64,000 bases of DNA from Pycnococcus provasolii. Taxonomy: Eukaryota > Chlorophyta > Pseudoscourfieldiophyceae > Pseudoscourfieldiales > Pycnococcaceae. Both the position numbers and the translations under genes were made by a program. Location: positions 620,001-684,000 of the forward strand of contig OW568874.1 of NCBI GenBank assembly GCA_938743325.2, written 5' to 3'. Position 1 is the stretch's first letter. Each line of letters begins with the position of its first letter. The notes beneath the pieces were generated by a model. That model worked only from the letters and a program-made list of their open reading frames with translations, did not search any database and was not told the DNA's origin. Below, in pieces: positions 49,825-60,054 of the stretch.

Positions 49825-51918
49825 ATGTCCTCCCCTCCTCCCTCTACGCAAGCGCAAACCTTGAAAACCACGCTCCGCCGTTTACTGCGCTCGCTCGCTG
49901 ACAAGGATGTCTGCGAACGCGCACTCGCCTCCCTCAAGCAGATGGTCGAAGACGTACTCTCTAGTGCGGACTCGGCTCGCCTCGCAGCTCTCATTCTCAG
50001 AGAGTGCCTCGTCGAGTTCCGCGAAGCTCCGCCGTGGGCAAGGAGAGGACGGCTGCGCGCCGCGGCGTACTGCGTGCGCCGAGCGCCGTACTCGTTCATC
50101 GCGCCCGCCGTCGCTGGAGCGCTGAGGTTCGCGGCGTCCAACCTCACGGAAAGAGACCGAGGCGCGTGCGCTGACCTGCGCGAGCTCGTCGCCGCGCTCT
50201 CAGCCGCCGTCGCGTCGCACGCGGGACACACGCCGAGGACGGCGTCGCCGCAGGATGGGGCGGCACTTCTCGCAACTCTCTTGGTCGACCCGCTCGTGCG
50301 CGGCGTTGCCGCCGCCGTCGACCCGGACGCCAAGGCGCTTGGCGTGCGGTGCGTCGCAGCCGCAGTCTACGAGTGCGCGCTGGCGGCGGAGCAAAATGCC
50401 GCGCCGCTCGCCCTCAGCGCGCTCGCGGCGACGCTCGCGGCGACGGGCGAAAGTAAGCCGGGCACGGCGCCTCCCGCTCACGGCGAGGCTGCAAGCCTTG
50501 CAGCGCTCAGCCTGAGCGTCGTCGCTGACGAGACGGCGGCACCGGCGGCCGTCGTGCACGCCGTTGCCCGCCTTGCGGCTGCGGCCGTGTCGCATCGTGG
50601 CGACTACCGCGTTCGCGAGAAGGGTGCCGCGGCGGCACGCGCACTGGCTGACCACGCGGGACGGCACGAGGAGGTGGCCGCGTCGCTGGCGATCGATGCG
50701 CACGCGCTCGGCTCTGCGCTCAGCGCCGCGCGCTTCGACAAGGTGCGGCGCGTGCGAGAGGGCGTGCTCCGCGCTACGGACGCGCTGCGCCACGTGATTG
50801 GGGATGCGGTTGACGCGTGCTTCGGCTCGCCATCGGCGGGAGAAGCGCGCGTGCCTCTGGGCGTGGCGGAGCGCAGGAGGACGGATGGTGGCGGGCGAGC
50901 GTCGCCGAGCGTGGAGATTTATGTGCCAGGGCACGATGCGCCGGTGGATGCCGAAGCGATGCCGGAGATGGTTCCTCCGAAGGTTGGCGACAGGATGCGC
51001 GCGATGGAGGCTCGCGCCGCGGTGCTTGCGGCTGGCGCAGCATCCCCGACGAAAGTTCACAGGAATCCTCTGTTCGTTGTCGACGATACCCCCCCAAGCA
51101 GCAGCAACGCCGCCGCCGCCGCAGCAGCAGCAGCAACCGCCACGGCGACCGCCTCCACCGCAGCTGCCGCCAAGGTGGCGGCGGCTGTCGCCTCCGCTAA
51201 CCCGAAAGGCAACCCGCTTGTCGCGCGCGCGGAGGACAGCCTCATGCAGCTCGCAGAGGCAAGCCTCTTCGAACGGCTCGAAGGTGCACTTCCCGGCCTT
51301 GGCATGCAGGGCCGCCTGGAACCAGCCCTACGCCAGCTGCTTCGCGCGCAGATTGCGGACCTTGCATCTTTCTACCGGCGCAAGTGCGGCGAGCGCATCG
51401 AGGCTCGCGTCGCGGAGTACCGCGCGGCGGTGCAGAAGTTGAGGTCTGATCTTCAGCGCGACGTGCGCGACATTCACACGGCAACGAATGTGGCAATTGA
51501 TGCCGAAGTGCGCGTGTTTGCGAAGGAGCAGCTCCCAAAGATTGCGGAAATGCTCATGCCGAGAAGAGCGGCAGATGGCGCGGCAGGAGCAGCAGCACCA
51601 CCGCCGACAAGAAATGAAACACCACCGCCGACAAGAATTGAAACACCGCCACCTCCTGTGCAAGCGAAAGACGAAAAGGGTGATGACGATGATGATAAGG
51701 AGGAGAAAATAGTGACGAAGAAGATGGGGGCGGTATCTACACCCGTGCAAAATGCGCTCGGAGAGTGGGTCGAGGATGACGAGCAGCGGGAGCAGAAAGC
51801 GCCCAAGAGCCCGCTCGATGCCGCGAAGCAGGATAGCGCATTTGTCGCGGATTACCGCGCCACCTTGAGCGCGTCGTCAAGCAAGAAGACTTCGGCGTCT
51901 CAAGAGGAGGAACAATAA
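49825..51918 (+). CDS. TORTIFOLIA1/SPIRAL2-like HEAT-repeat protein
   Basis: Start at ATG 49825 (MSSPPPSTQAQTLKTTLRRL); 697 residues. Residues 10-330 are helical HEAT-type repeats: LLRSLADKDVCERALASLKQ matches the first repeat of plant TOR1/SPR2 microtubule plus-end proteins (LxKLSDRDTxxxAxxEL). Alternating Ala-rich helices follow, with GDYRVREKGAAAARALADH and RFDKVRRVREGVLRATDALR as later repeats. A disordered Ala/Thr/Pro stretch (400-470) precedes a conserved-looking C-terminal helix bundle (QLAEASLFERLEGALPGL, YRRKCGERIEARVAEYRAAV). In plants such proteins bind microtubules and the C-terminal part aids dimerisation or severing control. The family call rests on the N-terminal repeats and overall layout, not on a full alignment. 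Confidence 0.65.
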   Translation: MSSPPPSTQAQTLKTTLRRLLRSLADKDVCERALASLKQMVEDVLSSADSARLAALILRECLVEFREAPPWARRGRLRAAAYCVRRAPYSFIAPAVAGALRFAASNLTERDRGACADLRELVAALSAAVASHAGHTPRTASPQDGAALLATLLVDPLVRGVAAAVDPDAKALGVRCVAAAVYECALAAEQNAAPLALSALAATLAATGESKPGTAPPAHGEAASLAALSLSVVADETAAPAAVVHAVARLAAAAVSHRGDYRVREKGAAAARALADHAGRHEEVAASLAIDAHALGSALSAARFDKVRRVREGVLRATDALRHVIGDAVDACFGSPSAGEARVPLGVAERRRTDGGGRASPSVEIYVPGHDAPVDAEAMPEMVPPKVGDRMRAMEARAAVLAAGAASPTKVHRNPLFVVDDTPPSSSNAAAAAAAAATATATASTAAAAKVAAAVASANPKGNPLVARAEDSLMQLAEASLFERLEGALPGLGMQGRLEPALRQLLRAQIADLASFYRRKCGERIEARVAEYRAAVQKLRSDLQRDVRDIHTATNVAIDAEVRVFAKEQLPKIAEMLMPRRAADGAAGAAAPPPTRNETPPPTRIETPPPPVQAKDEKGDDDDDKEEKIVTKKMGAVSTPVQNALGEWVEDDEQREQKAPKSPLDAAKQDSAFVADYRATLSASSSKKTSASQEEEQ

Positions 51919-52355
51919 CTGATTGCTGAGATCCCTCATTCAGTAACGAAGTGTACTATGCTCTATCCAGCGGTTGTCCATTCACACCATTCACTTTCAC
52001 CATTCAGCCCATTCACCGGTGCCATTCACTGCGCGTTTTTGTTCATGGCGCGGGTGATTTTGAAGGCTGTATTACTCTATCAGGGCGCTTTCGTTGGCTC
52101 AGTGAGGTCTCCGGTTGTGACTTGATTCCGTTGATGTCGTCGCCAGCGCCACCAACCATGCATCAACACGATGACTCAAGGGTCACACGTACTACTCTAC
52201 CTGCGGCTTATTATGTGACATACGCAGCTCTGGACAATGCATTAGGGGTTCGAGTTCGAGTTTCGGTTTCGATGTTTTTCTCTTCTTCTTGTTCCCCTTC
52301 CCGTTCCCCTTTCCGAGGCATCCGGCCCTCCGCCTGTATCGCTCCGCTCCCGAAC
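51919..52355. other. Intergenic and 5' leader
   Basis: CCATTCAC-type short repeats (51975-52035) lie just after the HEAT gene stop. The rest is probably the promoter and leader of the next gene; its frame is open upstream of the chosen ATG but shows only non-ATG starts in unlikely sequence. Confidence 0.45.
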
Positions 52356-53633
52356 ATGTCGTCGTCGTCGGCGGCGGGCCATCGGGAGAACTCACCAGCA
52401 GTGCCATCAAAGCATGCCTGGGATCCCAGCAGTAGTAGCAGTAGCTTTGTTGAGACCAGCAGCGTCCTTCCCTCAGAAGAAGAAGAAGAAGAAGAAGCAC
52501 GGCCGTCGTCGTCGTCGTCGTCCAGGACCCGAGTCGCTGATTCGGCCGCTGATGCCGTGCCAGCCTCCCCATCAGCAGCCGCAACGGCGTCACAATCAAC
52601 CAGCAGCTGGTTCACGTCCTTCACCGCAAAGAGCAAGCAAGCCATGGCGGTGACGGCGGAAAAAAGTAAGCAGGCCATGGCGGTGGCGGCGGTAAGAAGC
52701 AAGCAGGCCATGGCGGTGGCGGCGGAGACGAGCAAGACGGCGATGGAGAAGACGGCGGTTGCAAGCAAGACGGCGATGGAGAAGACGACCGCGGCGAGCA
52801 AGACGGCGATGGAGAAGACGGCTACGGCATTCACAAATCTGCGACTCGGAGGAATGGGCCCGTCACACTCGATGTCAGGAAGCTCGACAAATACGCTCCG
52901 CGCGCACGTCGACGACGAGTACCGCGCAGCGCCTGTGCCGCAGGTGCTGCTCGCGCTCTCGCACTACCTGTCGGCGCACGCCGACATGGACGACGCTATC
53001 GCCGCTGCGGGACGCGACCTCGCAAACGGCGACGGAAGCGTGCAGGCGCTCGTGCTGAAGCGGCACTTTGAGGTGCATGGCGCGCTCGTACCTCTGCCTG
53101 CTGGTACGACCGCCTTGGCAGCTGCGCGAGCTTTGATGGAGTACCTCGCTCGGCTCGAAGACCCGCTGCTGGGCGACCGCTCTGTTCGCACCGCCTTCCT
53201 CGACGCGGGTTCCGCGCTCGTCGTCGCCGCAGGAGGCGCGTCGAGCTGCGCGAGCGGCATAAGGGCGGCTGGTGCGGACACCGCGAGCACGCTCGCCGCG
53301 AAGCTTCGTGACGCGGTGGCAAGCCTGCGCAGCGAGAAGCGCGCCGCACTTCACGTCGTCTTCGAGCTACTGCATCGTATCCCAGGCGTCTCATGCTCGC
53401 TCGGCGAGCCGATCGGGCCGAACACGTGTGCCGCGGACATCGCAAAGGCGGTGGCACCGTCACTCCTACCGGCATTATTTGCTCCCGAGGAGGGTGGTGG
53501 ACAGCACGGCGAGGCGCAGGCGCTTTCCCTGCGCCTTGCAGTGGAGCTCGCGATAAGGCTGTGGGGCTCAGGAATCCGCGAAAGTCCGCAAGAATCAGAC
53601 GTCGGCATGTCGCACCTGAGCGTTGGCGAGTAG
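52356..53633 (+). CDS. RhoGAP-like protein with six 11-residue amphipathic repeats
   Basis: ATG 52356 (MSSSSAAGHRENSPAV); 425 residues. A Ser/Glu-rich N terminus precedes six perfect-length 11-residue repeats at residues 92-157 (KSKQAMAVTAE, KSKQAMAVAAV, RSKQAMAVAAE, TSKTAMEKTAV and so on), the kind of repeat that forms membrane- or lipid-droplet-binding helices in synuclein, perilipin and LEA proteins. Residues 185-420 resemble a RhoGAP domain: VPQVLLALSHYLSAH, LMEYLARLEDPLLGD (like LRELPEPLI), and NTCAADIAKAVAPSLLPALF (like NLAIVFAPNLL). The catalytic arginine of GIFRxSG is replaced (DDAIAAAG), so it may bind Rho-type GTPases without stimulating hydrolysis. The RhoGAP call is by pattern and is moderate. 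Ends 214 bp from the convergent immunophilin gene. Confidence 0.6.
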   Translation: MSSSSAAGHRENSPAVPSKHAWDPSSSSSSFVETSSVLPSEEEEEEEARPSSSSSSRTRVADSAADAVPASPSAAATASQSTSSWFTSFTAKSKQAMAVTAEKSKQAMAVAAVRSKQAMAVAAETSKTAMEKTAVASKTAMEKTTAASKTAMEKTATAFTNLRLGGMGPSHSMSGSSTNTLRAHVDDEYRAAPVPQVLLALSHYLSAHADMDDAIAAAGRDLANGDGSVQALVLKRHFEVHGALVPLPAGTTALAAARALMEYLARLEDPLLGDRSVRTAFLDAGSALVVAAGGASSCASGIRAAGADTASTLAAKLRDAVASLRSEKRAALHVVFELLHRIPGVSCSLGEPIGPNTCAADIAKAVAPSLLPALFAPEEGGGQHGEAQALSLRLAVELAIRLWGSGIRESPQESDVGMSHLSVGE

Positions 53634-53847
53634 TATTCGTGGGAGGAGTAGTAGACTTTTCCTGTGTACCGTACATTTGTTAGAACGTATATTTTTTTTT
53701 CTAAAAAATTAATCTCAACTTATTATTTATCTCAACTTATTTACTGTCATTTAGTTAAGTACTAGGAAAAACTGAAAAGAGAAAAAAAAGAGAAAAATCA
53801 ATTCATGATACGAAAGAAGAAGCAGAGCCTGCATTGACGAATTGTTT

Positions 53848-54942
53848 TTAAAGCTCTCCGCAGTCTGCGATAACAATCTCCTTCGACGTCTTGCCACTCT
53901 GGCTACCGAAACCTTCGACCGTCTTCACGATGTCCATGCCATCAATCACCTTGCCGAACACGACGTGCTTACCGTCAAGCCACTCCGTCTTCGCCGTGCA
54001 CAGGAAGAACTGGCTTCCGTTCGTGTTCGGTCCGGCGTTGGCCATGCTCAGGATGCCCTCGCCGTCGTGCGTGAGCTCGAAGTTCTCGTCGGCAAACTTA
54101 GAACCGAAGATTGACTCGCCTCCCGTTCCGTTTCCGGCGGTGAAGTCGCCACCCTGGCACATGAATCCGGGAATGACGCGGTGGAAGGCGCTTCCCTTGA
54201 AGTGCAGGTCTTTTCCGCTGCCTCCCTCGCCCTTCTCTCCCGTGCAGAGCGCTCGGAAGTTTTCGCACGTCTTGGGAACGACGTCACCACGCAGCTCCAT
54301 GGTGATCCGCCCGAGGCTGTCCCCGTCCGCCTCAATGTCGAAGTACACCTTGAAAGCGTCGTTGTGCTTGACTTCGATGCGCTCGATGCTCATGAGCTCG
54401 ATGTCGAACGTGAGTTCCTTTCCAGCGAGAGGGTGGTTAGCGTCGATGGTGACGTCGTCCCCTTCGACTGCGGTGATTTCCGCGGGCGTTCCCGGCCCGA
54501 CCATGAGCCTGGTTCCCACCTTGACGTTCTCCTCGCCGACGCCCTGCACGACCTGTTCTTTCGGCACGGTCAGGACGTTCTCGTCGGACGGCATGCCGTA
54601 CGCCTCTTCGGGCGAAAGCGTGAACTTTTTGGTATCTCCAACCGCCATGCCCGAGACGTTCTTATCAAAACCCGCGATCATTTGTCCCGCACCGACTGTG
54701 AATGAGATGGGTTCGCCACGCGGCCTTGACGCGTCGAACTGCGTTCCGTCTTCGAGGGTTCCTTCGTAGTGCACGGCGATGACGTCGCCGTCTTGGGCCG
54801 TCTGCGACGCGCGCGTCGTGAACGCGCCCCTGGAAGCACCCCCGCCCACGCGCGTCGAGAGGCGCGTGGATGGGAGGCGGCCCTTACCAGGGAGGGGTGC
54901 GCTGCGGAGGAGAGCGAGCGTGCGTGCGGTGTGAGCGAGCAT
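53848..54942 (-). CDS. SlyD-type FKBP fused to cyclophilin, organelle-targeted
   Basis: ATG at 54942; 364 residues. Residues 1-45 form a basic, acid-free leader ([20 protein letters not shown]), suggesting plastid or mitochondrial import. Residues 50-185 are an FKBP of the SlyD kind: [38 protein letters not shown], an inserted flap domain, then [17 protein letters not shown]. Residues 195-362 are a complete cyclophilin with the catalytic set [32 protein letters not shown] and [12 protein letters not shown]. Both halves are peptidyl-prolyl isomerases, so the product is a dual-family immunophilin and probably a foldase or chaperone. Dual immunophilins are known in some protists and bacteria, but a SlyD-like FKBP half is unusual. 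Convergent with the RhoGAP-like gene. Confidence 0.88.
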   Translation of the reverse strand: MLAHTARTLALLRSAPLPGKGRLPSTRLSTRVGGGASRGAFTTRASQTAQDGDVIAVHYEGTLEDGTQFDASRPRGEPISFTVGAGQMIAGFDKNVSGMAVGDTKKFTLSPEEAYGMPSDENVLTVPKEQVVQGVGEENVKVGTRLMVGPGTPAEITAVEGDDVTIDANHPLAGKELTFDIELMSIERIEVKHNDAFKVYFDIEADGDSLGRITMELRGDVVPKTCENFRALCTGEKGEGGSGKDLHFKGSAFHRVIPGFMCQGGDFTAGNGTGGESIFGSKFADENFELTHDGEGILSMANAGPNTNGSQFFLCTAKTEWLDGKHVVFGKVIDGMDIVKTVEGFGSQSGKTSKEIVIADCGEL

Positions 54943-55542
54943 GCTACCAACTAACTAAACGGTATCGGAGTGGTTGTTGTTGACAAGCGAACGAATGGAC
55001 GTCGACGGAGCAGAGGGTTATTTTATCTCACCGAACCAGTTGACAGTAGGGTAGGGGGAGAACTAGGGGAACCTGGCGGCGCCGCTGCTCCGGGGAGGGG
55101 ATTGCCATTCGTTCGGAGAGGCACGGATAGGTGAGACGGATCCCCTAAAGCAATTCTTGAAAAAGTTTTTAAGGGAAGGGAACCCCGAATAATAATGCGA
55201 GAACATCCCACCCGTTCTTCTCACCCGTTCCCCCGTTGGCCGTTGTTAGTTTTCCCTCCCGCCCTGTCACCTGTCACCTGTGACAAATACTTGTCCTGCC
55301 GAACCTCTCAAGTGGATCTTTCGCTTTCGATGTGCCCCCGGGGTCGATTTCTTGAAAGAAAGGTGGTTATAATAACGCTGGCCAGTCGCCAGTTGGCATT
55401 CATTCTTTCATTCACGAACTCGTGCGTTACCAATTACCAATTACCGTCGTCGACGTCCGCATAAACCCAGTTCGAAACGTGCGCACACAACTACTGCTAA
55501 TAGCATAATACTCTGAAGTCATCGTGAACGCGTAATCTCATC
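54943..55542. other. Divergent intergenic region
   Basis: 600 bases between divergently transcribed genes, likely both promoters. A short TTACCAATTACCAATTACCG direct repeat lies at 55428-55447. No gene is visible. Confidence 0.45.
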
Positions 55543-57039
55543 ATGCCATCGAAATCGAATCTTGGCACTTTCGGTGGTGGTGGTGGTGGTCGTCGTCGTC
55601 GCCCGCGTACAGGACAGCCCAGGTGGCTGGTGGTGGACTGGTGGTGTGCGCCGATCCTTCTCGTCGTCACCACGCTCGTCGCGCTGAACACTGTCGGCGT
55701 GATTCTGAGAAGTGCCCCGGAAAGGGAGACGACGGATCGTACGAAGGGTCGTCGAATGATGGCGAGGTTCTACCGGGGTGATCCTGCTGTGCGTGACTCT
55801 GAGCAGATTTTGTATGATGGAGATCCTAATGTCGCAGGAGCAAATGTGATGGTTGGTGATGAAACTGATACCCTCGTGTCAGCACGGCACGTAGGTGATG
55901 AAACTGATTCAGAGTCTGCACTGGGAAGTCTTGTCGGCGAACATGCGATTAGTACAACCTGCCATCACGCAGATTTCGAGAAGATTTACCATGTTAACTT
56001 GGAGGCGCCGCCTCATCGCATTCCTCCAGCTTGTGATACACCTCCATCAACGAGGTACATGTGCTCGACGACGAAAACGCGACAAACACCGGCTGTAATC
56101 ATCCTGACATTGACAGTGGGGTATGAAGCAGATACGCTAGAGATTGCGTTGCGAGAAGTGCAAGGCTTGGCAGACATCATCCTTCTCACAGAGTCGACCA
56201 GGCAACACAAACACATCTGCCCTAAACCGCTGGTCTGGCGGGATCTGCAAAAGCAAAAGCGGTTCGAATTCCTGAGCGATACGCTAGTCCTTTCGAGCGT
56301 GGTCGACGATGTACAACTTTTACAGGCGATAAAGACACAACTCTCTGGAGAACAAGAAAACATATGGTCGGTGGAAAGCATTCAAAACGAAGTGCACAAG
56401 CAAAGCGCAAGGCATGTTCGCGACATCCTTGATAACTCCACCTTTGTACATATCAGTTCTGACGCAGACGAGGTACTCTCACGGGAGAACGTGTGGAAAC
56501 TTAAGTTCTGTGACCTCGCAGATGGCACATATGCAGGCGGACTGTGGATGCCGATGGGCGACCTGGAGCACGCTTTTCGGACGGACTGGCCACCCTCGCA
56601 TGATAGCGCGTACACGTTAGCGGTTCCCTCCATCGGCGTAAACAAAATCGTGGGCAAACGCGACGCGCTTCAAAACCGTCGTTCACGAACTCCATACCCA
56701 GTCCTATACGGTGGAATGCACATGACGGATAACCAGTACCTACCATTTCGATTGTTGAAGGAGTTATCGCAAACGGAGTACGCGGAAAACGCCGTTCACC
56801 TTCCAACATTCGGCACCAAGGAAGAGTTTGCTTCTTGGTACGTCAGAATCATGAAGAACGAACGGTGGCCTGGGCGACGCGTCCCCGTCTCAGAATTACG
56901 TGGCGCAAACAAAGATGCAGTCGTTGTTCCGTGGTTTTTGGCGTGTTGCGGACGAGACCGCTATCCGTACTGGTATGGCGAAGTGGATATGCGATCTTAT
57001 CAGATCTACCATATGAAACACAATGTTTCGTTGTTGTAA
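55543..57039 (+). CDS. GT17-like N-acetylglucosaminyltransferase (type II membrane)
   Basis: ATG 55543 (MPSKSNLGTFGG); 498 residues. A basic N terminus (GGRRRRPRTGQPRW) and a hydrophobic anchor (WWCAPILLVVTTLVALNTVG) indicate a Golgi type II protein. Residues about 185-495 follow the GT17 pattern of beta-1,4-mannosyl-glycoprotein GlcNAc-transferase: YEADTLEIALREVQGLADII, LLTESTRQHKH, FVHISSDADEVLSRENVWKL (the DxD-like element), then Trp-rich HMTDNQYLPFRLLKEL. It would add GlcNAc to N-glycans in the secretory pathway. Frame intact with no introns. Convergent with another glycosyltransferase, 156 bp away. Confidence 0.75.
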   Translation: MPSKSNLGTFGGGGGGRRRRPRTGQPRWLVVDWWCAPILLVVTTLVALNTVGVILRSAPERETTDRTKGRRMMARFYRGDPAVRDSEQILYDGDPNVAGANVMVGDETDTLVSARHVGDETDSESALGSLVGEHAISTTCHHADFEKIYHVNLEAPPHRIPPACDTPPSTRYMCSTTKTRQTPAVIILTLTVGYEADTLEIALREVQGLADIILLTESTRQHKHICPKPLVWRDLQKQKRFEFLSDTLVLSSVVDDVQLLQAIKTQLSGEQENIWSVESIQNEVHKQSARHVRDILDNSTFVHISSDADEVLSRENVWKLKFCDLADGTYAGGLWMPMGDLEHAFRTDWPPSHDSAYTLAVPSIGVNKIVGKRDALQNRRSRTPYPVLYGGMHMTDNQYLPFRLLKELSQTEYAENAVHLPTFGTKEEFASWYVRIMKNERWPGRRVPVSELRGANKDAVVVPWFLACCGRDRYPYWYGEVDMRSYQIYHMKHNVSLL

Positions 57040-57195
57040 CGGCCGGTCTGTGTGCGTGCACCTCGTGCCTCGCTCATCCATTCATCATCATAGCTAAGAG
57101 TAGCAATACAGGGTAAGCAGTTTTTTTAGAAAAAATGGGAAACATTTTATTTTCTTACATCATCCAATTTACATCCACTCGCATTGTTCAAGCCA

Positions 57196-58509
57196 CTACT
57201 TGGAAATGCCCGCGCTGTGGCGTGCGAGAGTTCCTAGGTCGAGCTGCGGCACAGATTTGGCCGGCACGCGCGCGCCCACGCCGAACATGCCAACTTGCAG
57301 CGCCTCCAGCGTGTGCATCAGACGAGCATCCACGCGGTGGAAGGTGGCGTGACTGCTCACCATCGCGCTAAGGTCCAAAGTGCACCTACGCTCCACGTTG
57401 CGCGTAAGGATTTCCTCGGGCTGCACCCACGTGCGGCCCGCCGCGTTGCCACGTCGACGACTCCGACTGCGTCGCGTTGGCACAGTAGGCTCGTCGTCGT
57501 CGCGCATGTCGTCCGGGTCGTCGGGACCGCACTGGCACTCGAAACTTCCGGGAACACCGCTTGTCAGGCTAGGCACGTGCACGAGCGTCACACGGCGTGA
57601 CGAGCCTCGGCGGCGATTCTGGTCGGCAATGCAGCACGCGAGCGCAACGTCCGAGCCGCCGATGTCGCCGTCGCTGTAAAGTTGCGCGCAGTCTAGAAGC
57701 CGGCTGCCTGGCGACTTGTCGCTGAGCTCGCGAAAGAGCAAACCACGGCTCATGAGGATGCCCGCACCACCGTTCGGCCAGCCGCCAAGAGCCTGCTTGA
57801 CGCGCGAGCCGCGCGCGCACATAAAGTCGCGACCCTTGCAGTGCACGAGGCCGCCGAACACAGGCTGCATGCCGTCCATGCCAGCCAGTCTGCCGAGCTC
57901 GCACAGCAGGTTTCTCACGAAGACGTACGTGTCGTCGTGCACGGCAACGTAGTAGCTTGCGTTCGGGTACAGCGCCCCGAGAGCCGAGAGCGCCACCATT
58001 TGGTCTGAGTCTCTGCTTCCCGTGCTCTTGCGCATGAGCGCCTTCAATGGCGCTCGTCGACCCCACGTGTTGAGCGCCGCCATTGTCTGCGCCTCGTGCT
58101 CGTCGCTCGCGTTCACTGGCACGGATGCCGCGCGCGATTTCAGCGCCATCCTCCGAGACATCGGGATCGAGCTCACTTCGAGGAGCTCTTTGACGACGCG
58201 TCGGATGACGAGCTCCTTGCGCGCTCGAAGGGTCTGCGCACTCCACCGGCTCATGTGCTGCCCCACACGTGGTCGCCCTGCTATTCTTTCGTCACGTCGG
58301 CTGATGATGGCGAACGCCACGGACGACGCTGTAAGGCCCCCGCACGCCTCCTCCTCTTGCTGACTGCTCCTTGCTGGTGATGAACGATCCGTGATGAAGT
58401 CTCGAGAGGGGAGGAGTCCGCCATACGCATAAGCTGGCCGCAGACCCAAACCCAAACCACTGACGACGAAAAAAACCACCTTGAGCACAAGCCAAGCTGC
58501 AGAGGCCAT
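57196..58509 (-). CDS. Fringe/GT31-type glycosyltransferase
   Basis: Start placed at ATG 58509, giving MASAAWLVLKVVFFVVSGLG, a signal anchor; the frame upstream has only a TTG. 437 residues. The catalytic region shows SDQMVALSALGALYPNASYY, then VAVHDDTYVFVRNLLCELGR with the metal-binding aspartates, PVFGG, GWPNGGAGILMSRGLLFREL (the GGAG element of Fringe-like enzymes) and DGDIGGSDVALACCIAD. A Golgi beta-1,3-glycosyltransferase acting on glycoproteins is the likely role; the sugar cannot be told. An Arg/Ser-rich insert (TRRSRSRRRGN) lies after the catalytic core. The neighbouring GT17-like gene suggests a local pair of glycan enzymes, though not co-transcribed. Confidence 0.7.
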   Translation of the reverse strand: MASAAWLVLKVVFFVVSGLGLGLRPAYAYGGLLPSRDFITDRSSPARSSQQEEEACGGLTASSVAFAIISRRDERIAGRPRVGQHMSRWSAQTLRARKELVIRRVVKELLEVSSIPMSRRMALKSRAASVPVNASDEHEAQTMAALNTWGRRAPLKALMRKSTGSRDSDQMVALSALGALYPNASYYVAVHDDTYVFVRNLLCELGRLAGMDGMQPVFGGLVHCKGRDFMCARGSRVKQALGGWPNGGAGILMSRGLLFRELSDKSPGSRLLDCAQLYSDGDIGGSDVALACCIADQNRRRGSSRRVTLVHVPSLTSGVPGSFECQCGPDDPDDMRDDDEPTVPTRRSRSRRRGNAAGRTWVQPEEILTRNVERRCTLDLSAMVSSHATFHRVDARLMHTLEALQVGMFGVGARVPAKSVPQLDLGTLARHSAGISK

Positions 58510-58660
58510 GACGGAAATATAGTATAGGTATGTGCTTCTTACATCCCTGAGGCTCAGGCCATGAGCACGACAACAACGCAACAAGGGACTTGTGACGGAT
58601 GAGCCCTGAGAATAACGAGGGCGACTTTTCTCGGGAGTGATGGACAAAAAATCAAATCAA

Positions 58661-60054
58661 TTACCACTTGTCCTCGTCGCCCCACTCGTCCCAGCCCGCG
58701 CCACGACCGCCGTTGCCGCCGCCTCTGCCGCCATTCTGGCTGCCCGTGCGACGAGGCGCGGGCGCGCCGAACCCTTCGAAGCCGTCGCCTCCACCACCGC
58801 CTCCACCGCGATCCATGCCGCCGTAGCCACCTCCACCTCCACCCCCACGATCCATGCCGCCGTAGCCACCTCCACCTCCATCCCCACGATCCATGCCGCC
58901 GTAGCCACCTCCACGCGACGGCTGAGATTTCTCGTCGCCCGTCAGGCTCTGCACCTCCGCCGCCGCCTTGTTGACGAGCGTCGTCAGGCCGCTCCAACCC
59001 GCGTTGAAGAGCGTCTTGCTCTTTGCCATCGCCACGTCCGCCGCGCTCGCCACCTTCCCTCCAATCTCGCCGTCTCGAGCTGCATCCTGAACGGCGTTCA
59101 CCGTTCGCGACGCCACGTTCGCCGTCGCACTCGCGGCGGTGGCTGCCATGCCACCGAGCAGGTTGAGACCCTTCGAGAGACTTTTCGTGACGTCGTCGAG
59201 TCCGCCGTCACCGCCGCCGCGTGCGGCGGCTGGCGGTGGCGCTGACCCGAATCCCACGTACTTGCCACCTTGGCTCGGTGCCAGGCCCTCCGGCTTGCTA
59301 GCGTTCGCCGCCACCTGCCTCGCGAAGAAGTCATCCTTACCAGCCATGGACGCACGATATTCCGGTGGCAGGTCGTCCTGCACCTGCGGCGCGGACTGTC
59401 CGCGTGGGATTTTGCCGCTGCCACCGCTGTTGCCCCAGTCGTCCCACCCGTCGTTTCCACCGAATCCACCGCTGCTTCCGCCGCCGCCTCGCATTTTTCC
59501 CAGGTTTCCCGAAGAGTTGCCACGCGGCAGAGATCCGCTGCTCGCCGAACGCGTGACACCCGCGCTCTTGTCTGGCGGCGGATCCGTGAACGGCTTACCT
59601 TCCGCTCTGAGCGTTTGTTTTTTGTTTTTTGTTGGAAAGGGTGGGGAGGTGTTTGTTAGCTGTTGTTAAAGCACTTCACACACACACCAACGCCGTGAAC
59701 GTACTTTGCTTTAATTCTTTCGCGGTACACCTCCGCCCCTCTGCTGTTGTACTTTAGAGTAGCCTCGGTATTTTTGGGAACTCCCCACGCCTCGAGGTAC
59801 TTGTTCATGGTTGCGTTTCCTCCGCTTTTCATCTTCGCGAGTTCGAGCGGCTTCCACGCGTCCATGGTGATGGATCGCACGAAGGAGATGTGCACGCCGA
59901 GACCCCGGTGTTTGCCTGAGCACTCGAGGCAGAGGAAGATGCCGTGGCTGACACTTGCCCACTGCGGGTTCACCTGCGTGCAGTCTGCGCACACGCTGTT
60001 TTCACGAAGCGCTAATAAATCGCGCAGGACGGAGAGATCAGACGCGGACGCCAT
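58661..60054 (-). CDS. ArfGAP (ArfGAP1-like), two exons
   Basis: Exon 1 is 59705-60054 and exon 2 is 58661-59606; the 98-bp intron starts GTACGT and ends CTCAG and restores the frame as [16 protein letters not shown]. 431 residues. The ArfGAP zinc finger is at residues 22-45: CADC, then 16 residues, then CLEC, followed by the arginine of [13 protein letters not shown]. The middle has [16 protein letters not shown] and an amphipathic Ser/Thr/Ala-rich stretch ([18 protein letters not shown]) that could sense curved membranes as ALPS motifs do in ArfGAP1. The C terminus has [12 protein letters not shown] repeats and ends [10 protein letters not shown], akin to ArfGAP1 coat-binding motifs. It should stimulate GTP hydrolysis on Arf at Golgi COPI membranes. 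Confidence 0.9.
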
